Source: Solibacillus sp. FSL K6-1523
GTDB taxonomy: Bacteria; Bacillota; Bacilli; Bacillales_A; Planococcaceae
Assembly: GCF_038005225.1 (NCBI RefSeq)
Contig: NZ_JBBOSU010000001.1
Coordinates: forward strand, 3,933,501-3,997,500
Reading direction: 5' to 3'
DNA length: 64,000 nucleotides
Part shown: positions 36,735 to 48,499 of the stretch, piece by piece
Position numbering within the stretch: position 1 is the first letter of the stretch
How the letters are laid out: each line of letters starts with the position of its first letter
Program-made: the position numbers and the translations under genes
Notes under the pieces: model-generated
What the model saw: the letters and a program-made list of their open reading frames with translations, nothing else
Databases searched by the model: none
Told to the model about the DNA's origin: nothing

Positions 36735-36781
36735 GTGAAAAAACCATCATCTTAATCCTAAAATTAAAATAATGGTTTTCT
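36735..36781 (-). terminator. Terminator of the pcrB-pcrA-ligA-camS operon
   Basis: GAAAAAACCAT pairs with ATGGTTTTC, with inner TTAAT/ATTAA pairs, and is followed on the minus strand by a T-run. Confidence 0.75.
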
Positions 36782-36797
36782 CCATTCTTTTCAATCA

Positions 36798-37970
36798 TTA
36801 ATCATAAATATGAATAAATGGCTCGTTGTTATTCGGTTCCTTTTTGATTAATACTTCTGGTCCGTTAACCGAAGTAATACTAACCGTAATTAATAAATCT
36901 TTTGGTAAATGAGTCAGCAGTAATCCAGTTAAATATTGTGTGAATCCTGTAATTTCAGCTGTCCCATAAAATTGAATGGGTATTTCGATATCAAGCTTTT
37001 GTATTTTTTTATTTTGATAAAAACCTGTTGCAAATACACTTGTGAAGTTCGAGAAATATTTGTCTACATCTTGCTTAAAGTTTAAGAAATCCTTGTTCAT
37101 ATCACGGTACATTTCATCCGGTGAGGACATCGGGAATTTCACGTATTTTTCATGAACGTCTTTCCAATCTCCTAAAGCCGATTGGTTCGCATCAACCGAA
37201 TTGTAGGCAAAATATGTACCTGGAACAATCGAATTACGCTCTTCTTGCTTAAATAGTGCAATGACAATCGGTACTTCAGCCAACTCTGAACGCGCTCGAA
37301 GTCGATTAATCACTTCTTGCGCAATCTTTTTCCCTTCTTTTTCTAGCTCTTCATCCGGGATTTTTTGCTCGAAAAATTCTCCATACTGTTCTTTTTGATA
37401 GTAATAGACTGAATTTAATGCCAAGCCAATGGAAATACCTGAAAGCGTTATTTTATTGTTGTCTGTTTTTGTTAAGTAATTTTGTTCGATTAAATGTGCT
37501 AAATACACTGGCGCCTCTGTTGCTCTAACCGTCGCCTCCATCTCTTGCCCTGTCGCTTCATCAATGCTCGATGGGTTGAGTCCTTGATATTCAGGTCCTT
37601 TATCTTTCGTCTGATTTGGACGAGCTAGCCAATACTTTAACATTTCTTCTGATAAATATTGTCCCTCTTGAAAATAGTATTTTTCGGTATCAAATTTATT
37701 TTGAGACACACGCATTAAACCTAATTCGGCCTCTTTCATATCGTACTTTGTAAAAATATTCGATACGACTAATCCACGGCTTGCACTTTCTTTATAAGGA
37801 ATCAATGTTTTATAGTAATTATCGCTTATTTGCTTATTTGGGATTATTGTCGTTTCTACTTCTTCCGAATCAGATTCCTGAGTTAACTCATTGTTTGGTG
37901 TAGGCTTCGGTGCACATGCAGCGAGAAGCAAAATAGCAAGCATTGCCGGCACCCAGCGATATTTTTTCAT
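36798..37970 (-). CDS. camS: CamS-family sex-pheromone-precursor lipoprotein (YerH)
   Basis: This 390-residue lipoprotein has a signal ending LLAAC at C19. The mature part contains ISDNYYKTLIPYKESASRGLV near 50, as in CamS of Staphylococcus and YerH of B. subtilis. In those relatives the signal peptide is processed into a peptide pheromone; the function of the mature protein is not established. It is the last gene of the operon with pcrB, pcrA and ligA, as in B. subtilis. Confidence 0.9.
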   Translation of the reverse strand: MKKYRWVPAMLAILLLAACAPKPTPNNELTQESDSEEVETTIIPNKQISDNYYKTLIPYKESASRGLVVSNIFTKYDMKEAELGLMRVSQNKFDTEKYYFQEGQYLSEEMLKYWLARPNQTKDKGPEYQGLNPSSIDEATGQEMEATVRATEAPVYLAHLIEQNYLTKTDNNKITLSGISIGLALNSVYYYQKEQYGEFFEQKIPDEELEKEGKKIAQEVINRLRARSELAEVPIVIALFKQEERNSIVPGTYFAYNSVDANQSALGDWKDVHEKYVKFPMSSPDEMYRDMNKDFLNFKQDVDKYFSNFTSVFATGFYQNKKIQKLDIEIPIQFYGTAEITGFTQYLTGLLLTHLPKDLLITVSITSVNGPEVLIKKEPNNNEPFIHIYD

Positions 37971-37988
37971 GAGAATAAACCTCCTTTA

Positions 37989-39998
<2,010 letters not shown>

Positions 39999-42260
39999 CT
40001 AAGCTTTTTGAATCGGTGCAAATTTTGCTAATAAACGTTTAATACCTGTTGGTGCTGGGAATGCAATGTCCAATTCCATGCCATCTCCCTCACCTTTTAC
40101 ACTAACGACCATGCCAATGCCCCATTTTCCGTGACTTGCCTTGTCACCAATTTTCCAATCAAATTGACTGCCACCTGTGTTTGCAAGACGTGAAGTTTGT
40201 GACGCAGGATTTTGCACAGCACCTAATGAACGTTTCGTCGGCATTCGATCATAACGATTCGTTGCAAATGGTAAAGATGTATCGCGGTATGAAGCACCAC
40301 CTGACTTGGAAACTTGCTCGATTACATCTTCGTCAATTTCACGCAAGAAGCGAGACGGTGCATTATAACCAGTACGTCCAAAGATTGTACGTGAGCCTGC
40401 ACATGTTAAGTACAGCCTTTGTTCCGCACGAGTCGCACCGACGTACATCAACCTTCTTTCTTCGGCCATTTCCTCTTCACTTTCCAATGAACGAGAATGC
40501 GGGAAGATATTTTCTTCCATGCCAATGATGAAAACAACCGGGAATTCTAGCCCTTTTGCGGCGTGCATTGTCATTAATATAATCGTCCCTTTTGCTTTCT
40601 CTTCTTCATCTAAAGAATCAATATCAGCTACTAGTGCAAGGTCCGTTAAAAAGGCCACAAGTGATTGATCCTCACTGCGTTTTTCGAATGCTTGTGTAAC
40701 CGTTAAAAACTCTTGAATGTTTTCAAGACGACTTTCTGCTTCAATTGATTTTTCCGCTTCTAGCATTTTGCGGTAGCCTGATTTTTCGATAACTTCTTCC
40801 ACAAGCTCTGTCACAGACAAGTCATTTTGGCGCTCACTTAATGAACGAATCATATTGTAAAATGCTTCAGCCGATGCAGATGCCTTCCCTGTGAGTCCCA
40901 TAAAGACAAGCTCACTCATTGCATCAAAAATCGAACGGTCTTGCTCGATTGCATATTGGAGCATCTTATCAAATGACGTCGCACCAATTGCTCGTTTTGG
41001 CTCATTAATAATGCGTGCTAGTGATAAATCATCATCATTGTTCGAAATTAGACGTAAATAGGCAAGTAAGTCTTTAATCTCTTTGCGGTCATAGAATTTT
41101 GTTCCGCCAACAATTTGATAGTTCATATTCGATTTGACAAGGACATCCTCAATAACACGTGACTGTGCATTTGTACGATAAAGTATAGCGAAATCATTCA
41201 GCTTATAGTCTTCATCCTTCATCAACTTTTGAATCGTTCGAACGACATACTGCGCTTCATCTTGCTCATTGCCCGCTTTGTAAAGTTGAATTTTTTCGCC
41301 CTCTGCATTGTCTGTACGCAATACTTTTTTATAGCGATTTTTATTCTTTTCAATGACGCTATTTGCTGCTTGTAATATACGTTTTGTCGAGCGATAGTTT
41401 TGCTCTAACATAATAACTGTTGCTTCTTTATAATCCTTTTCAAACGATAAAATATTTGTAATATCCGCACCACGCCAACGATAAATCGACTGATCCGAAT
41501 CCCCAACAACACAAATATTACGGAATTTCTTCGCAAGCATTTGAACTAGCAAATATTGGGCTTTATTTGTATCCTGATACTCATCGACGTGAATATATTG
41601 GAACTTATTTTGGTAAAATTCGAGCACATCAGGTGCCTGCTCAAATAGACGAATTGTCAGCATAATTAAATCGTCAAAATCAAGACTTTGGTTTTGCTTT
41701 AGACGTTTTTGATAGCCCCTATACACCTGTGCCACTATTTTTTCAAACGGATTATGTGGATTTTGATTCGCTTCGAACTCCGAAACTGTAATACATTCAT
41801 TTTTCGCTGAACTAATCGTATTTAAAATAGCACGTGGATCATATTTTTTCGGGTCAATATTATCCGTTTTTAAAATGTTTTTAATGACACTTAACTGATC
41901 TGAACTATCTAAAATCGAAAAGCTTTTCGTATAGCCTATGCGGTCAATATTGCGTCGTAAAATGCGCACACACATGGAGTGGAATGTCGATACCCACATC
42001 CCATCCGTTGTACCATTTCCAAGAATGGCGTCAATTCGTTCACGCATTTCACGTGCCGCTTTATTTGTAAACGTAATCGCTAAAATTTTCGAAGGATATA
42101 CTTGCCGCTCAACAACTAAATAGGCGATGCGATGCGTTAAAACTCGAGTCTTTCCTGAACCTGCACCCGCCATAATTAGTAGTGGTCCTTCTGTTGCTTT
42201 CACTGCTTCTGCTTGCTGTGGATTCATGCCTGTTACTAAACTATTTGCAATATGATCCAT
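39999..42260 (-). CDS. pcrA: ATP-dependent DNA helicase PcrA
   Basis: This UvrD-type helicase of about 753 residues has Walker A GAGSGKT near 33, [21 protein letters not shown], Walker B VDEYQDTN near 225, [14 protein letters not shown] and [16 protein letters not shown]. The C-terminal Tudor-like domain ([14 protein letters not shown]) binds RNA polymerase. I chose ATG 42260; a TTG at 42278 adds six residues. It unwinds 3'-5' in repair and clears recombinases from DNA. Confidence 0.96.
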   Translation of the reverse strand: MDHIANSLVTGMNPQQAEAVKATEGPLLIMAGAGSGKTRVLTHRIAYLVVERQVYPSKILAITFTNKAAREMRERIDAILGNGTTDGMWVSTFHSMCVRILRRNIDRIGYTKSFSILDSSDQLSVIKNILKTDNIDPKKYDPRAILNTISSAKNECITVSEFEANQNPHNPFEKIVAQVYRGYQKRLKQNQSLDFDDLIMLTIRLFEQAPDVLEFYQNKFQYIHVDEYQDTNKAQYLLVQMLAKKFRNICVVGDSDQSIYRWRGADITNILSFEKDYKEATVIMLEQNYRSTKRILQAANSVIEKNKNRYKKVLRTDNAEGEKIQLYKAGNEQDEAQYVVRTIQKLMKDEDYKLNDFAILYRTNAQSRVIEDVLVKSNMNYQIVGGTKFYDRKEIKDLLAYLRLISNNDDDLSLARIINEPKRAIGATSFDKMLQYAIEQDRSIFDAMSELVFMGLTGKASASAEAFYNMIRSLSERQNDLSVTELVEEVIEKSGYRKMLEAEKSIEAESRLENIQEFLTVTQAFEKRSEDQSLVAFLTDLALVADIDSLDEEEKAKGTIILMTMHAAKGLEFPVVFIIGMEENIFPHSRSLESEEEMAEERRLMYVGATRAEQRLYLTCAGSRTIFGRTGYNAPSRFLREIDEDVIEQVSKSGGASYRDTSLPFATNRYDRMPTKRSLGAVQNPASQTSRLANTGGSQFDWKIGDKASHGKWGIGMVVSVKGEGDGMELDIAFPAPTGIKRLLAKFAPIQKA

Positions 42261-42310
42261 ACTACACCATCCAATCAAAAGAACGTTTGTTCCTATTATA
42301 TATTACTTTG

Positions 42311-42558
42311 ATCAATTACGCATCTGCGTAATTGCGTCCAGATTTTTTTCGAGCTTAGGGCCACAGGACGTGGGTCAGTCAGCCGTTGTCACACGATGTG
42401 ACGTCTTTAGGCTGATTTCCTCTTTCCCTTAAAAAATCTGTGACATCCGCCGAGGCTTAACTTGATTCAGCAGGGGGGTGAACCCCCACTGAATAGAATT
42501 TCCTATTTGGCATTCATCCCCGCTTACGGAAGTAGGGGACTTTTGCTGAATTAAGTTA
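42311..42558 (+). repeat. Structured intergenic repeat, copy D
   Basis: Stem CAATTACGCA/TGCGTAATTG (42313-42322, 42325-42334) shows a paired change relative to copy A (GCC/GGC). The middle carries the variable module with GTCAGTCAGCC/GGCTGATT and GTCACA/TGTGAC (about 42375-42420). The right end GCTGAATTAAGTTA overlaps the pcrB stop codon (42551-42553). It fills the gap between pcrB and pcrA. Confidence 0.85.
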
Positions 42559-43240
42559 CATTTTTCACTGCTTGCACTGTTTTTAACGCCACTTTTAAAT
42601 CATCGTATATAATATTTCCGACAATGATTGTATCCGCATAGGCAGCCATTTCTTTTGCCTGCTCTGGTGAAGTAATGCCACCACCATAAAACAGTTTTGT
42701 ATCATTTAACACTTCACTTACCGCGCTCACAATTTCAGTATCGCCATAAGTTCCGCTATATTCTAGATAAAAAATCGGCAGCTTAAAGAATTTTTCAGCC
42801 ATGCGTGCATAGGCAACTACATCATCTACCGTTAAATCCGTTTTGGCATTTGTCACTTGTGCAACTTTACAATCTGGATTCAGCACACAGTACCCTTCCG
42901 CAACAAGCTCTTCCCAAATTAAAATATCACCGTATTCCTTAATGGCTTCATGATGTAAATCTTTTACCCAACGCGTCTCTGTACTATTTAATACAGATGG
43001 AATGAAGTAGTAATCATAGCCTGGTGTAATACTTTCTAAGTTTGAAATTTCTAAAGCAATCGGCACTGAAAAGCGACGAACGCGCACTAACAAATCTAAA
43101 ACACCATCTAGTGTTACATCATCCGTGCCCCCCACTAAAATAACATCCGTTCCTGATTCACAAATTTGCTCCAGTGCTTCGTCAGAAATTTCCTTTGCAG
43201 GATCTAATTTAAACACATGTTGCCAATTTAAATATTCCAT
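42551..43240 (-). CDS. pcrB: Heptaprenylglyceryl phosphate synthase PcrB
   Basis: The 229-residue TIM-barrel prenyltransferase starts [30 protein letters not shown] near 32, [15 protein letters not shown] near 135, [10 protein letters not shown] near 165 and [13 protein letters not shown] near 190 are family motifs. It joins heptaprenyl diphosphate to glycerol-1-phosphate. ATG 43240 follows AGGTGG by 8 nt. The last codons and the stop are supplied by the intergenic repeat, so the C-terminus may have been altered slightly. Confidence 0.94.
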   Translation of the reverse strand: MEYLNWQHVFKLDPAKEISDEALEQICESGTDVILVGGTDDVTLDGVLDLLVRVRRFSVPIALEISNLESITPGYDYYFIPSVLNSTETRWVKDLHHEAIKEYGDILIWEELVAEGYCVLNPDCKVAQVTNAKTDLTVDDVVAYARMAEKFFKLPIFYLEYSGTYGDTEIVSAVSEVLNDTKLFYGGGITSPEQAKEMAAYADTIIVGNIIYDDLKVALKTVQAVKNVT

Positions 43241-43313
43241 TATTATATCCACCTGTTCATCTTAATTTATCGTTAACTTCCCATCTACAAGTATAGCGAA
43301 GTTTCTAGAAATA

Positions 43314-43350
43314 TTAAAAGACTGAGCAAATAAAATGCCCAGTCTTTTCA
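43314..43350 (-). terminator. yerC terminator
   Basis: The stem AAAAGACTG / CAGTCTTTT (43316-43324, 43340-43348) lies between yerC and the pcrB operon and is followed by T-rich sequence on the minus strand. Confidence 0.85.
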
Positions 43351-43373
43351 TTCATTTCATTTTTTGCTCCATC

Positions 43374-43688
43374 TCACTTCGGTTCAAATGGTTTTTCATC
43401 AGGATACAAGCGTCCTAGCATTTCATCATACGTATCGTTGCCGTAATCAAAGCAACGGCGAACACGTGAAATCGTTGCTGTTGAAGCACCCGTTTCTTTT
43501 TTGATCGTCTCATACGTTTTCTTTAAACGTAATAAATGTGCTACTTCAAAGCGTTGTGCTAACGATTGGATTTCACTGATTGTGCATAAATCATCAAAAA
43601 ACTTATAGCATTCTTCAATATCCTTTAACTCAAGGACCGCCTTAAATAACTGCTCGGTTTGATGACCACGAATCTTTTCGATTTGCAT
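43374..43688 (-). CDS. yerC: YerC/YecD family TrpR-like DNA-binding protein
   Basis: The 104-residue protein contains a TrpR-type helix-turn-helix: TISEIQSLAQRFEVAHLLRLKKTYETIKKETGA, then STATISRVRRCFDYG, as in YerC of B. subtilis. ATG 43688 follows GGGGGAG; the frame continues upstream into yerB but without conservation. It is likely a transcription regulator. Its gene neighbourhood is as in B. subtilis. Confidence 0.92.
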   Translation of the reverse strand: MQIEKIRGHQTEQLFKAVLELKDIEECYKFFDDLCTISEIQSLAQRFEVAHLLRLKKTYETIKKETGASTATISRVRRCFDYGNDTYDEMLGRLYPDEKPFEPK

Positions 43689-43707
43689 ATAGCTCCCCCA
43701 TTCCTCT

Positions 43708-44763
43708 CTATTGTGAATATGTAACAGATGACGCGAGCCCTGGTGACGTCGGTACAAAATGAACCCATGTTTGCCCTGGCACTAGCTTCACTTCAGATCC
43801 ATCTTCCTCAATGGCAACTAAAAAGCCATCTTCATTTTTCCATTTTACTTCACGCATCATTCCACTTTGGAAAACATATGCGTTCCCGCCATTTTTAATA
43901 TTGATCGCGCGTCTACCTTCATTATCAATAATTTGATGTGGCATCTCAAAAAATAAAACATTTGCTAATTCGATTGGCTGCTGTGTTACATAATCGATTG
44001 TTTGGACATTTGCAGAAAATCTAGCATAACGATTTGTTTCCGAATCAAATACATACTGGCTATTAAATTTCCCGTTCGTACTGTAGTTTATCGCTACTTC
44101 ACTAGCCTGTGTTCCTATTTTAACACTATCTTCGCCTTCATAAAAAGGATAAGATACTTTTTTCTGATAAAGTAGTGAAGCACCTATTTTTTCTGCGCCT
44201 GCAACTACATTTTCACCTGAAATATAGGAATTATGTGGGGCCTTTCGCTCAGAAGAACGATTGAAATAAATGCCATCATATTGCATCCCATTAATTCCCT
44301 CAACCACTCTCTTATCAAGCATCGATTTCGCCTCTGGACTATAGCCATGCGCTAAATAAAAAGCATCTAACCCTTTCGCAATATCGATAAAGTAAGAGCG
44401 TGCACTACGGATTGGTCCAATTGATTGTGGAATTTTCGACTGATACAACGCTAAAAATCTCGTTACATCTCCTTCTGCAAGCATTTCATATACGACATCT
44501 GCTTGTGCTAAACCCGATTGAGGACGTGCTAATGGGTGATTATTGATCGTTGCAACAATGGGGCGCGTCGTCATTTCATCGGCAATTGGCTCACCTGTAA
44601 ACGGTGTAACAAACGGCAGCTCTTCTTCCGCATCTGCAACTAAAACTTCTTCCTCTTGTTCTTCAATTTCTGCTTCTGGCTGCTCCACCTGTTCTTTGTC
44701 CGAACAGCCTGCTACAACTGCCGCACTTAAAACCGCTGCAATCAAAAAAACGCGCTTCTTCAT
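43708..44763 (-). CDS. yerB: DUF3048 lipoprotein YerB
   Basis: The 351-residue lipoprotein has a signal ending VAGC at C20 and an acidic linker. The DUF3048 domain has TRPIVATINNHPLARPQSGLAQADVVYE near 67 and IPQSIGPIRSARSYFIDIAKG near 110. Function is unknown in the family; it is exported and membrane-anchored. It is followed by yerC. Confidence 0.9.
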   Translation of the reverse strand: MKKRVFLIAAVLSAAVVAGCSDKEQVEQPEAEIEEQEEEVLVADAEEELPFVTPFTGEPIADEMTTRPIVATINNHPLARPQSGLAQADVVYEMLAEGDVTRFLALYQSKIPQSIGPIRSARSYFIDIAKGLDAFYLAHGYSPEAKSMLDKRVVEGINGMQYDGIYFNRSSERKAPHNSYISGENVVAGAEKIGASLLYQKKVSYPFYEGEDSVKIGTQASEVAINYSTNGKFNSQYVFDSETNRYARFSANVQTIDYVTQQPIELANVLFFEMPHQIIDNEGRRAINIKNGGNAYVFQSGMMREVKWKNEDGFLVAIEEDGSEVKLVPGQTWVHFVPTSPGLASSVTYSQ

Positions 44764-44781
44764 TTTATTTTCCTCCTACTC

Positions 44782-44850
44782 GAATCAATTACACCTCAGC
44801 ATAGTAGTCCCCCACTTATAGAAATGGGGGACTGTCGCTGAAGCAAGTTA
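44782..44850 (+). repeat. Structured intergenic repeat, copy E (internally deleted)
   Basis: Only the left end (GAATCAATTACACCTCAGC) and the right arm with end (CCCCCACTTATAGAAATGGG, GCTGAAGCAAGTTA) remain. The last bases supply the stop codon of the adenine-deaminase-like gene (44848-44850). Confidence 0.75.
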
Positions 44851-46575
44851 ACGCATAACGGACGGTAGCATCACCGTATTTTTCATGACATCGAAAATCC
44901 CTCTTGGTGTAATACGGATATATGGTAAATGCGTTGATTGTAAAAATAGTAACGTATAAATTGCATCCGTATGATGATAGCCACGTTCATTTAAAGCAGC
45001 CTTTAAATCTAGTTCTAGTTGAATAACGTCCTCCACTGGACCATCAAAAATTGAACCCGAAAAAGCTAACGGTAAAGATGTCACAGCTTGCCCACCTTCT
45101 ACTAATACGATGCCGCCATTCATTTTCTTTAATTCATTAAAAGCATGCTTCATGTCTTCAATACTTTTTCCAATTAAAATAATATCGCCTGTATTGGAAT
45201 AAGAAGAAGCAAAGCCTTGTACATGTGTGGCAAAGCCTTTCAGCATTGTATTAATACGCCATGCTCCATCGCGATCAACTAACATTAAATAGCTTTCATC
45301 ATGATCTGTTGACAATGTATTTTTCCCCTGAGTGGAGATGCTATATGGTTTTGTTATAACATCATTCACCATCTCAATCCCGATTGGCATTGAAAATTGG
45401 AAATCTGCATCTGTTAAATCAAAATCAATTGTCAATTTCCCAAAATCGGATAAATCCATTTCTGGGAATGCTTGTTGATCTACATTGTCCCGCTTCAACC
45501 ACACGCCTTTCGAAAGAACAGCTTCTGGAGTTGGTGAATTTTCATCTGATAAAATATTAATAGTAGCATAACGCCCCGTCGCAATAATTCCATGTAAATT
45601 AGACATATCATAATAGCGCGCAACATTGTATGATGCCATATTATACGCGTCAATTGGGCTAACACCCGCTTCTAGTGCCGCACGAATACATTTATCAATA
45701 ACGCCATCTTGATGGAAGCTCGGAGTTGAACCGTCCGTTGTCATCATTAAGTGGTCAAAAATCGGATAGCCTCGCTCGACAACCCCTTTTAACAACTGTG
45801 GTAAATCTGGGCGAATCGAAGAATAACGTAGCGTCACTGCATAACCATGTAAAATACGCGCCTCTACATCTTCAATTGTCATCGCTTCATGATCTCCATC
45901 AACACCAAACAAACGCATTTTCGCCAATGTTTTATCGGAAGCTCCTGGGAAATGACCTTCCACTTTCTTGCCTTTAAGATTCGCTGCTTGAATCCAATAT
46001 AGCATTTGATCATCCCCACGAGTTAAACGAGGCCAACCTGTCAATTCGCCACCTAAAACGACATCAGGACGCTCTAACCATTCACATACCGAAGCATTCG
46101 AATAGAGTTCACCTTCGTTTTCAAGTTCTGTTTGCGAATCAAATCTCGCCCACCAATAATATGAAAATGGCAATTGACTTAAATTATCCATCAAAGAAAA
46201 CGCTTTCTTATTATTTAATAAAGAAACGAGCGTCATATTATCTGAAATAAATGTCGTTGTACCCGATTGTGCACAAAACTGCGCAAAGCTATGTGGATTA
46301 TACAGTTGGAACGGATGTACATGTGGCTCAATATATCCAGGCACAACGGTTTTACCCGTCATATCAATTATTTCCGTACTTTCTATATTAGCTGGCATTT
46401 CCCTTCCAACATACACAATGCGATCACCGGAAATCCAAATATTCCCTGTCAACCATTGCTTAAAAATGCTATGCAAGTATTTTGCATTTTGCAGCACGAG
46501 ATTAGGAGCTACTTTCCCATCAATAATACTCACTTGTTCACGAATATCTTTAATTTTCCATTTGACTTCAGACAT
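44848..46575 (-). CDS. yerA: Adenine deaminase-like amidohydrolase (YerA)
   Basis: This 575-residue amidohydrolase of the adenine deaminase family has the metal motif GYIEPHVHPFQL near 76. GGELTGWPRL near 172 and EGHFPGAS near 205 carry further ligands, and FDHLMMTTDGSTPS near 278 carries the catalytic aspartate. It matches B. subtilis YerA in length and position between purD and yerB. Whether it truly deaminates adenine is not certain; YerA is a divergent branch. Confidence 0.88.
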   Translation of the reverse strand: MSEVKWKIKDIREQVSIIDGKVAPNLVLQNAKYLHSIFKQWLTGNIWISGDRIVYVGREMPANIESTEIIDMTGKTVVPGYIEPHVHPFQLYNPHSFAQFCAQSGTTTFISDNMTLVSLLNNKKAFSLMDNLSQLPFSYYWWARFDSQTELENEGELYSNASVCEWLERPDVVLGGELTGWPRLTRGDDQMLYWIQAANLKGKKVEGHFPGASDKTLAKMRLFGVDGDHEAMTIEDVEARILHGYAVTLRYSSIRPDLPQLLKGVVERGYPIFDHLMMTTDGSTPSFHQDGVIDKCIRAALEAGVSPIDAYNMASYNVARYYDMSNLHGIIATGRYATINILSDENSPTPEAVLSKGVWLKRDNVDQQAFPEMDLSDFGKLTIDFDLTDADFQFSMPIGIEMVNDVITKPYSISTQGKNTLSTDHDESYLMLVDRDGAWRINTMLKGFATHVQGFASSYSNTGDIILIGKSIEDMKHAFNELKKMNGGIVLVEGGQAVTSLPLAFSGSIFDGPVEDVIQLELDLKAALNERGYHHTDAIYTLLFLQSTHLPYIRITPRGIFDVMKNTVMLPSVMR

Positions 46576-46721
46576 AATAAAACGCTCCTCTCAATTATCG
46601 AAATTTTATCAATTACATATAAGATATTTAGTAGAAATGGTAAAAACAATTCCTTTTCGAACCTATTTTTATCGTATCATAGCACTTTCACAAAGCAAAG
46701 TATTATAGAAAAAAATTACAA

Positions 46722-46757
46722 TTTAAAAAGTACGGTAGCAAAATTTCTACCGTACTT
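46722..46757 (-). terminator. purD / pur operon terminator
   Basis: The 11-bp perfect stem AAGTACGGTAG / CTACCGTACTT (46728-46738, 46747-46757) is followed by TTTTTAAA on the minus strand. Confidence 0.92.
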
Positions 46758-46808
46758 CCCAACGTTTTCATTTTCTTTACAACGCATAATCAGTAAAATG
46801 TTACTCGA

Positions 46809-48059
46809 TTATTCAAATGTTCTCCAACCGATATCTTGACGGAAGAAGAAGTTCGTCCATTCTTTTTTGGCAAGTTCTGCATATACCTTTTCTTGCGCTT
46901 CTTTTAAATCTTTCGCTTCCGCAGCAACTAAAATAACACGGCCACCATTCCCGACATATTGGCCATCTACAAGCTTTGTACCTGCATGATAAACCGGCAG
47001 TTCCAAATCACTTAAATTCGGTAGTGAATGTCCTTTTTCCACATCACCTGGATAACCATCAGCAGCTACGACAACGCCTAAAATCGCCTCTGCTTTCCAT
47101 TGTAAATCAAATGGCTTTTCGTTCATTAAAGCGAGCATAAATTCACCAAAATCCGATGCCATTCGTGGTAAAACGACTTGTGTTTCCGGATCACCAAAAC
47201 GCGCATTGAACTCGATTACTTTCGGACCTTTTTGCGTTAAAATTAAGCCAGCATATAAAATCCCTGTAAATGAAACGCCTTCTGCTTCCATTGCTTTTAC
47301 TGTTGGTTCAACAACTGTATCATAAGCAACTTTTACAATGTCCTCTGAAATTTGTGGCACTGGTGAATAAGCACCCATACCACCTGTGTTTGGTCCACGG
47401 TCGCCGTCATATGCACGTTTATGATCTTGTGCAATAACCATTGGATAAATTTGTCCTTTATGAACAAATGACATGAAGCTGAACTCTTCCCCATCAAGGA
47501 ATTCTTCAATTACGACGCGTGAAGAGGAATCACCAAAGCGTTGATTTCCAATCATATCTTTTACTGCTTCAATTGCTTCTGTTTCTGTCATTGCAACAAT
47601 TACACCTTTACCTGCTGCAAGTCCATCTGCTTTAATAACGATTGGCGCGCCTTGTTCTTTAATGTACGCCACCGCTTTATCGGCGTCAGTAAATGTTTCA
47701 TGTGCTGCAGTTGGAATATTATATTTATTCATAATATCTTTTGCATACGATTTTGAACCTTCAATTTGTGCAGCTGCTTTCGTTGGACCAAAGATTACTA
47801 ACCCTTGCTCATTAAAGTAATCGACAATCCCTTCTGCCAATGGCTGCTCCGGACCTACAAATGTTAAAGCTATTTCATTGTCCTTAGCAAAGTCCGCTAA
47901 TTTTGCGAAATCTAATGCATCAATTGCAACGATTTCTGCATCATTTTTCATCCCATCATTACCTGGGGCAACAAATACCTTTTGTACTGAAGGGGCATTA
48001 TTAAATTGTTTTGCGATTGCGTGTTCACGACCACCACTACCGATTACAAGTATGTTCAT
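46809..48059 (-). CDS. purD: Phosphoribosylamine-glycine ligase
   Basis: This 416-residue ATP-grasp enzyme has the N-terminal motif LVIGSGGREHAI, KADGLAAGKGVIVA near 145, DGDRGPNTGGMGAYSP near 215 and FNARFGDPETQ near 283. It makes GAR from phosphoribosylamine and glycine. Unlike in B. subtilis it does not follow purH directly: 440 bp with a putative ncRNA unit and a strong terminator intervene, so purD may depend on read-through or its own promoter. It is preceded by AAAGGAGAG. Confidence 0.95.
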   Translation of the reverse strand: MNILVIGSGGREHAIAKQFNNAPSVQKVFVAPGNDGMKNDAEIVAIDALDFAKLADFAKDNEIALTFVGPEQPLAEGIVDYFNEQGLVIFGPTKAAAQIEGSKSYAKDIMNKYNIPTAAHETFTDADKAVAYIKEQGAPIVIKADGLAAGKGVIVAMTETEAIEAVKDMIGNQRFGDSSSRVVIEEFLDGEEFSFMSFVHKGQIYPMVIAQDHKRAYDGDRGPNTGGMGAYSPVPQISEDIVKVAYDTVVEPTVKAMEAEGVSFTGILYAGLILTQKGPKVIEFNARFGDPETQVVLPRMASDFGEFMLALMNEKPFDLQWKAEAILGVVVAADGYPGDVEKGHSLPNLSDLELPVYHAGTKLVDGQYVGNGGRVILVAAEAKDLKEAQEKVYAELAKKEWTNFFFRQDIGWRTFE

Positions 48060-48181
48060 TTTTTTGCTCTCCTTTAAAGTTGAATTCCTTTTATTGATGT
48101 AAGCTTTCTTATATCGATTCTTTTAAAGCAGGTTTCATATGTTCAAGTTATATAGTTCACTATGTATTTTCTGTATAGTAG

Positions 48182-48217
48182 AAAAAAAACGCCCGCCATA
48201 AGCAGGCGAGCGTTTTT
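48182..48217 (-). terminator. Strong terminator between the hairpin array and purD
   Basis: AACGCCCGCC pairs with GGCGAGCGTT and is followed on the minus strand by eight T. It ends the putative RNA whose promoter is at 48462-48491 and would also stop transcripts coming from purH. Confidence 0.92.
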
Positions 48218-48455
48218 ATTAATAAAGTGGCAACAACGCTATCCGACCAGAAAAGTATTGTTGTGTCCCTTATAAATATAGGCTGTTACGCGCATCCCCC
48301 GACCAAAGTGGATGCATGTAACAATTTATTGAACGAAAGACCCGGCCAAGGTCATTCATTCGATGTTCTTCGCTATTTTTCCGGCCAGAAAGAATAGTGA
48401 AGAAAGCATTTGCAAACGCTTCTGCTAATGCCCGGCCAGAGCATTAGTGAAACAT
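48182..48455 (-). ncRNA. Putative non-coding RNA of about 275 nt: five hairpins with a common loop
   Basis: Five consecutive hairpins, in plus coordinates 48425-48447, 48368-48402, 48331-48361, 48284-48323 and 48231-48263, all have the minus-strand loop motif YTGGYCGG (plus CCGRCCAR at 48432, 48381, 48342, 48299 and 48243). The stems differ completely in sequence (CTAATGC, CTTCGCTATT, GAAcGAAaGACC, TGTTAC/GCATCC, CAACAA) while the loop is kept, which points to a selected RNA structure. A SigA-like promoter precedes and a strong terminator follows. No open frame of note. I do not recognise it as a known family. Confidence 0.7.
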
Positions 48456-48461
48456 TATTCT

Positions 48462-48491
48462 ATTATACTATACATAGTGCTAAATATTCAA
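48462..48491 (-). promoter_or_regulatory. Putative SigA promoter of the hairpin-array RNA
   Basis: On the minus strand TTGAAT (48486-48491) and TATAAT (48462-48467) are 18 bp apart, just after the purH stop. Transcription would begin near 48455, at the first hairpin. Confidence 0.65.
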
Positions 48492-48499
48492 ATCAATTA

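Noticed and set aside
46267..46839. 190-codon plus-strand ORF
   Set aside because: It is antisense to yerA and runs over the purD terminator; no recognisable protein features.
48182..48465. CRISPR-like spacing of the CCGRCCAR motif
   Set aside because: Repeat units are only 8 bases, intervals vary from 39 to 56 bases and the flanks form hairpins, so this is an RNA array and not a CRISPR.
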